Position numbers and translations under genes: made by a program
Shown: piece after piece, positions 61,084 to 64,000 of the stretch
Layout of the letters: each line of letters opens with the position of its first letter
How positions within the stretch are numbered: position 1 is the first letter of the stretch
The notes under the pieces: model-generated
What the model saw: only the letters and a program-made list of their open reading frames with translations
Told to the model about the DNA's origin: nothing
Databases searched by the model: none
DNA from: Oscillibacter valericigenes Sjm18-20
GTDB taxonomy: Bacteria > Bacillota > Clostridia > Oscillospirales > Oscillospiraceae
Length of the DNA: 64,000 nt
Direction of reading: 5' to 3'
Assembly (NCBI GenBank): GCA_000283575.1
Contig: AP012044.1
Coordinates: forward strand, 2,170,001 to 2,234,000

Positions 61084-61707
61084 TTATTCGCCGTTTTCCG
61101 GCTCTCCGGACTCCGCGGCCTGGTGGGGCTCACCGTCCGGGCCGACAATCTCCCCGTTGTCCCCCAGGCGCATCTGGCCCGCGCTTCCAAAATCCGGAAG
61201 CTCCGGCAAATCCTCCAGCGAGTGGAGATGAAACGCGCGGAGAAAATTTTTTGTGGTCCGATATAGTCGGGGCCGACCCGGCACCTGCAGCCGCCCGCAC
61301 TCCTCAATCAGTTTTCGATCCAGCAGCAGCCCCACGGTATAGGAGCTGTCCACGCCCCGGATTTGGTCTACATAGGCACGGGTGACGGGCTGGTAATACG
61401 CAATAATGGTCAGCACCTCCAGCGCGGGCTGACTGAGCTTGGCGGGTTTTCTAATTTCAAAGGCCCTGCGGATGACGTCCGCATAGTCCGGCGCGGAGCA
61501 CAGCTGCCACGTATCCTCCACGTGGAGCAGCCGGACACCCCGGCGGTCATAGGCGTAGTGGTCCATCAGATTTTGCAGCACCCGCTCCGCCGCCGGACGG
61601 TCAATTTCCAGCGCGATGCAGATACGCTCGATGTGGATCGGCTCGCCGGAGGCGAAAAGGATGCCCTCTGCGGCGGACTCGATCTCCTTCATGTCCATAC
61701 TTTCCAT
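61084..61707 (-). CDS. scpB: Segregation and condensation protein B
   Basis: A partner of SMC in chromosome organisation. The 207 residues are a tandem winged-helix protein: AAEGILFASGEPIHIERICI, QLCSAPDYADVIRRAFEI and the typical SQPALEVLTIIAYYQPVTRA, with VDSSYTVGLLLDRKLIEECG. The C-terminal tail is acidic. The ATG at 61707 lies 2 bases past the scpA stop; the next ATG, three codons in, has AAGG 9 bases upstream and could be the real start. Confidence 0.93.
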   Translation of the reverse strand: MESMDMKEIESAAEGILFASGEPIHIERICIALEIDRPAAERVLQNLMDHYAYDRRGVRLLHVEDTWQLCSAPDYADVIRRAFEIRKPAKLSQPALEVLTIIAYYQPVTRAYVDQIRGVDSSYTVGLLLDRKLIEECGRLQVPGRPRLYRTTKNFLRAFHLHSLEDLPELPDFGSAGQMRLGDNGEIVGPDGEPHQAAESGEPENGE

Positions 61708-61709
61708 CC

Positions 61710-62495
61710 TTACAGCGTCAGATTTTCCGGAAGCTCCTGCTCCTGCTTCACGGTGCAGTCCGTCTCGGACCCCGCCAGACGGATAATGTGGGCGCGGCAC
61801 AGCTCCAGTACGGCCAAAAATGTTGCGACCACCTCGCTGCGGGACCGGTTCCCCTTGAACAGCAGCAAAAACCGGGTAATTCCGCCGATTTTCAGCCGCT
61901 GGACGATTTCCCTTGCCTTGCTCTCCACGGGGTAGGGCTCGTGCCGCACGATGTCGGCAAAGGCCGTTCTGGGCAGTGGCAGCATCCGCTCCGCCCGGTC
62001 CCGGATATCCGACATGGCCAGAATCAGATCGCCGGGGTCCTGATTGTATTCATAGATTTTCCCCGGCTCCATCGGCTCCGGCGGGCGGGTGACGATGCTG
62101 CGGCCAAACTCCCCCATGGGTTCCAGCCTCTTGGCCGCGGCCTTCACTACGCCGTAGCTCTCGCTGCGGCGGCGCTCCTCCAGGGACTGGATCAGGGCGT
62201 CCATTTCGCCCTTGGCCTCCTCGTCCTCGATGGACAGAAGCATCCGCGTTTTGAGATAGATCAGGTGGGACGCCATGGCGATAAATTCGCTGGCCACCTC
62301 CAAATCCATCTTCTTGCGCGCCTCCAGCCATTGAAGGTACTGGTCGCAGATCAGGGCAATTGCGATATCCTGAATCTCCATTTTGTTCTTGCTCAGCAAA
62401 AACAAAATGAGGTCCAGCGGCCCTTCAAAGTCCTGCATCTCCTCCTGGGACTTGTTGCGGACTACTTTTTCCAGTTTAAATACGGGACTATCCAA
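61710..62495 (-). CDS. scpA: Segregation and condensation protein A
   Basis: A kleisin that bridges SMC heads. The 261 residues show the N-terminal kleisin motif (MQDFEGPLDLILFLLSKNKM), ASEFIAMASHLIYLKTRMLL and a C-terminal winged helix (RSRSEVVATFLAVLELCRAH). The start is a TTG at 62495 behind GAGGTGA. Cotranscribed with scpB and the M50 peptidase gene, whose stop lies 12 bases upstream. Confidence 0.93.
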   Translation of the reverse strand: MDSPVFKLEKVVRNKSQEEMQDFEGPLDLILFLLSKNKMEIQDIAIALICDQYLQWLEARKKMDLEVASEFIAMASHLIYLKTRMLLSIEDEEAKGEMDALIQSLEERRRSESYGVVKAAAKRLEPMGEFGRSIVTRPPEPMEPGKIYEYNQDPGDLILAMSDIRDRAERMLPLPRTAFADIVRHEPYPVESKAREIVQRLKIGGITRFLLLFKGNRSRSEVVATFLAVLELCRAHIIRLAGSETDCTVKQEQELPENLTL

Positions 62496-62507
62496 AAAGC
62501 ATTCACC

Positions 62508-63164
62508 TCAATAGAGCAGGTTTACCATAGCGGTATATACCGCGGTGATGGCGCGGCTGATGAATCCGCCGCCCACATTGGTAAAAAAGAGCAGGATGAG
62601 CAGCAACATTCCGTACCGCTCGTAGCGCATCAGTTTGAAATACGTCCGGTCTGGCAACAGCGCCCCCAGCACCTTGGATCCGTCCAGCGGCGGAATGGGA
62701 ATCAGGTTGAAAAGGCCCAGGCCGATAGAGAGAATGGCTGTGGAGAGCAGAAAGTTGAAAATTCCGTTCCACACCGCGGAGTAACCCGCATAGAGGTAAA
62801 TTCCCTTGCTGAGCAGAATCAGAGAAAACGCCAGCATAAAATTGGAGACTGGCCCCGCCAGTGCCGTCAGCGCCATCCCCTTCTTGGGGTCCTTGAAGTA
62901 CCGTGGGTCCACCGGTACGGGTTTTGCCCAGCCGAACCCCACCGCAAACATCATCAAAAGGCCCAGCCAGTCGATGTGCCGCAGGGGGTTCAGGGAAAGC
63001 CGGTGCATGGACCTGGCAGTGGGGTCTCCAAGGGACAGAGCCGCCAGACCGTGGCAGATCTCGTGGACCATCAGACACAGCAAAACGGATACCACCCGCA
63101 GCACCGCGTCCAGCGCAGAGAAAAGGTCAAGCTGTTGGAACAGCGCTTGAATATAATGCAGCAA
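62508..63164 (-). CDS. Site-2-protease-like M50 membrane peptidase
   Basis: The 218 residues have the zinc motif HEICH in LMVHEICHGLAALSLGDPTA, the second metal region LAGPVSNFMLAFSLILLS, and four to five membrane helices. FNLIPIPPLDGSK is the third conserved M50 signature. Family members cut substrates inside the membrane; this small type lacks a PDZ domain. The link to scpA-scpB-ytfJ is conserved in Clostridia. Confidence 0.92.
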   Translation of the reverse strand: MLHYIQALFQQLDLFSALDAVLRVVSVLLCLMVHEICHGLAALSLGDPTARSMHRLSLNPLRHIDWLGLLMMFAVGFGWAKPVPVDPRYFKDPKKGMALTALAGPVSNFMLAFSLILLSKGIYLYAGYSAVWNGIFNFLLSTAILSIGLGLFNLIPIPPLDGSKVLGALLPDRTYFKLMRYERYGMLLLILLFFTNVGGGFISRAITAVYTAMVNLLY

Positions 63165-63272
63165 AGCAGTCTCCTTATTTTAAAGCATTGTCGAATAGAT
63201 CAATTCTAGTATTATAACAGTTTCTTCCTTTCAATACAAGGAAAATCCAGTTGGGCCGTGTGAAACAAAAGA

Positions 63273-63297
63273 GCAGGGGGCCTCTACAGCCCCCTGC
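63273..63297 (-). terminator. Terminator after the cysteine-desulfidase-family gene
   Basis: GCAGGGGGC (63273-63281) pairs with GCCCCCTGC (63289-63297). In the minus direction TCTTTTG follows. Confidence 0.8.
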
Positions 63298-63319
63298 CGG
63301 CTATTTTCGCGTCTGAATC

Positions 63320-64000
63320 TCACTTTCCCTTTTGCAGCAGCATATCCAGCACCAGGTCGTCCATTTTGGGGGACCCGTCGTTGCCCAGCTTCACAAAGTT
63401 GGCGATGGTGACCTCCGGGTCCAGCTCCACAATGCCGTCGGTGGACTTCACAGTTTCATCCCGCAGGGCCATTGCCGCACAGTTGAACGCGGTGAATACG
63501 CAGGTAGAGATTTTCAATGCACAGTCGGCCTTTGCCCCGTCGCACAGCATCCCCGTCACATCGCCCAGCATGTTGTTGACGGCGTATCCAATCTGCTTTA
63601 CGCTGCCCCCCTGTAAATACACCAGACCGCAGGCCGCGCCGGTTGCGGCAATCGTGGCCCCGCAGAGACCGGAGAGCAGGCCGAAGTCGGCATGGATATG
63701 AATGGCCATCAGATTGCTGAGCGTCACGGCTTTGAACATCCGCTCCTCGTCAATTTCCAAAGACTGCGCGGCGGAGACGATGGGCATGGTGGCGGTGATG
63801 CCCTGATTTCCCGAGCCGGAGTTGGTAACAACCGGCGCGTTGGCCCCCGCCATGCGGGCGTCCGCGGCGCTGGACGTGACGGCGACCGCCTCCAGCATCA
63901 CGCCCTTGCCCATCAGTCCGGATTCCTGACTCTTGCGGATGTGCCGACCGATATTCAGACCATAGTTGCCCTTGGCTCCCACTTTTGCAATTTCGCTGTT
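63320..64000 (-). CDS. L-cysteine desulfidase / UPF0597 family protein, 5' part outside the window
   Basis: The frame runs unbroken from the right edge (N-S-E-I-A-K before the first possible GTG start at 63982) to the TGA/TAA at 63320, so the gene begins beyond the window. About 227 residues are present of a family of about 430. Motifs are TNSGSGNQGITATMPIVSAA, GLLSGLCGATIAATGAACGL and MLGDVTGMLCDGAKADCALK, with Cys that bind the iron-sulfur cluster. Members (CyuA) split cysteine to pyruvate, ammonia and sulfide; relatives act on serine. Confidence 0.92.
   Translation of the reverse strand, partial: NSEIAKVGAKGNYGLNIGRHIRKSQESGLMGKGVMLEAVAVTSSAADARMAGANAPVVTNSGSGNQGITATMPIVSAAQSLEIDEERMFKAVTLSNLMAIHIHADFGLLSGLCGATIAATGAACGLVYLQGGSVKQIGYAVNNMLGDVTGMLCDGAKADCALKISTCVFTAFNCAAMALRDETVKSTDGIVELDPEVTIANFVKLGNDGSPKMDDLVLDMLLQKGK

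Noticed and set aside
61788..63209. A 473-codon open frame on the plus strand
   Set aside because: Antisense to scpA and the M50 peptidase gene; Gln/His/Gly-rich shadow translation.
1..64000. tRNA, rRNA, CRISPR arrays, known riboswitches
   Set aside because: I looked for cloverleaf ends, rRNA-like stretches and regularly spaced repeats and saw none. Without a covariance scan, small structured RNAs cannot be fully excluded.

Overview
The window reads as a chromosomal segment of an anaerobic, endospore-forming, butyrate-producing Firmicute of the Oscillospiraceae type (Flavonifractor/Intestinimonas/Lawsonibacter/Oscillibacter-like). This is inferred, not proven by search. The grounds are GC-rich housekeeping genes, strong AGGAGG-type ribosome binding sites, sporulation genes (spoIVA, sipL, spoVM, ytfJ, a DacF-like carboxypeptidase), a butyryl-CoA:acetate CoA-transferase, pyrophosphate-dependent phosphofructokinase, a flavodiiron protein, and a fused IspH-ribosomal protein S1. 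I saw no tRNA, rRNA or CRISPR array.

Region 1 (1-14.5 kb) is accessory and partly decayed. It holds an IS1182-type transposase cut by the window edge, a probable serine-recombinase remnant, a LUD-domain protein, a flavodiiron-rubredoxin fusion followed by a broken small rubredoxin gene, an alpha/beta hydrolase, a membrane-anchored Xre-type regulator, an S66 peptidase, an HD-domain protein whose coding frame shifts near its end, a tiny cysteine-rich peptide gene with its own promoter and terminator, an S-layer/GH18 protein, an amidase-like protein, and a decayed TetR/acyltransferase pair.

Region 2 (14.6-23.7 kb) is glycolysis (fba, pfp), CoA synthesis (coaX), DNA repair (ogt), spoIVA and a polar amino-acid ABC transporter. 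Region 3 (23.7-27.65 kb) is a decaying hydroxyaryl-acid decarboxylase cluster: intact lpdD-like and ubiX-like genes beside a ubiD gene broken twice, then a CoA-transferase gene broken and fused to a truncated IS3/IS150-type element.

Region 4 (27.7-42.4 kb) is a conserved minus-strand block: sipL, spoVM, a small membrane protein, rsgA, prkC, prpC, rlmN, rsmB, a zinc peptidase, fmt, def, priA, rpoZ, gmk, remA, yicC. In B. subtilis spoVM also lies just beyond the prpC-prkC-rsgA segment, which supports the spoVM call. SpoIVA, SpoVM and SipL together form the base layer of the spore coat, and all three are in this window.

Region 5 (42.4-64 kb) is further minus-strand housekeeping: a DnaJ-domain protein with DUF5685, RseC, the c-di-AMP cyclase CdaA with its YbbR/CdaR partner, a cysteine desulfurase with DUF3343, ispF-ispD-carD, the butyrate CoA-transferase, an ispH/rpsA-plsC-cmk-flavoprotein-RpiR operon, an RsuA-type pseudouridine synthase, a D-Ala-D-Ala carboxypeptidase, ytfJ-DUF2953-scpB-scpA, a site-2-protease-like peptidase, and a partial cysteine-desulfidase-family gene at the right edge. 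Most genes overlap by a few bases or sit within 30 bases of each other, so they are probably read as long operons ending at the hairpins listed.
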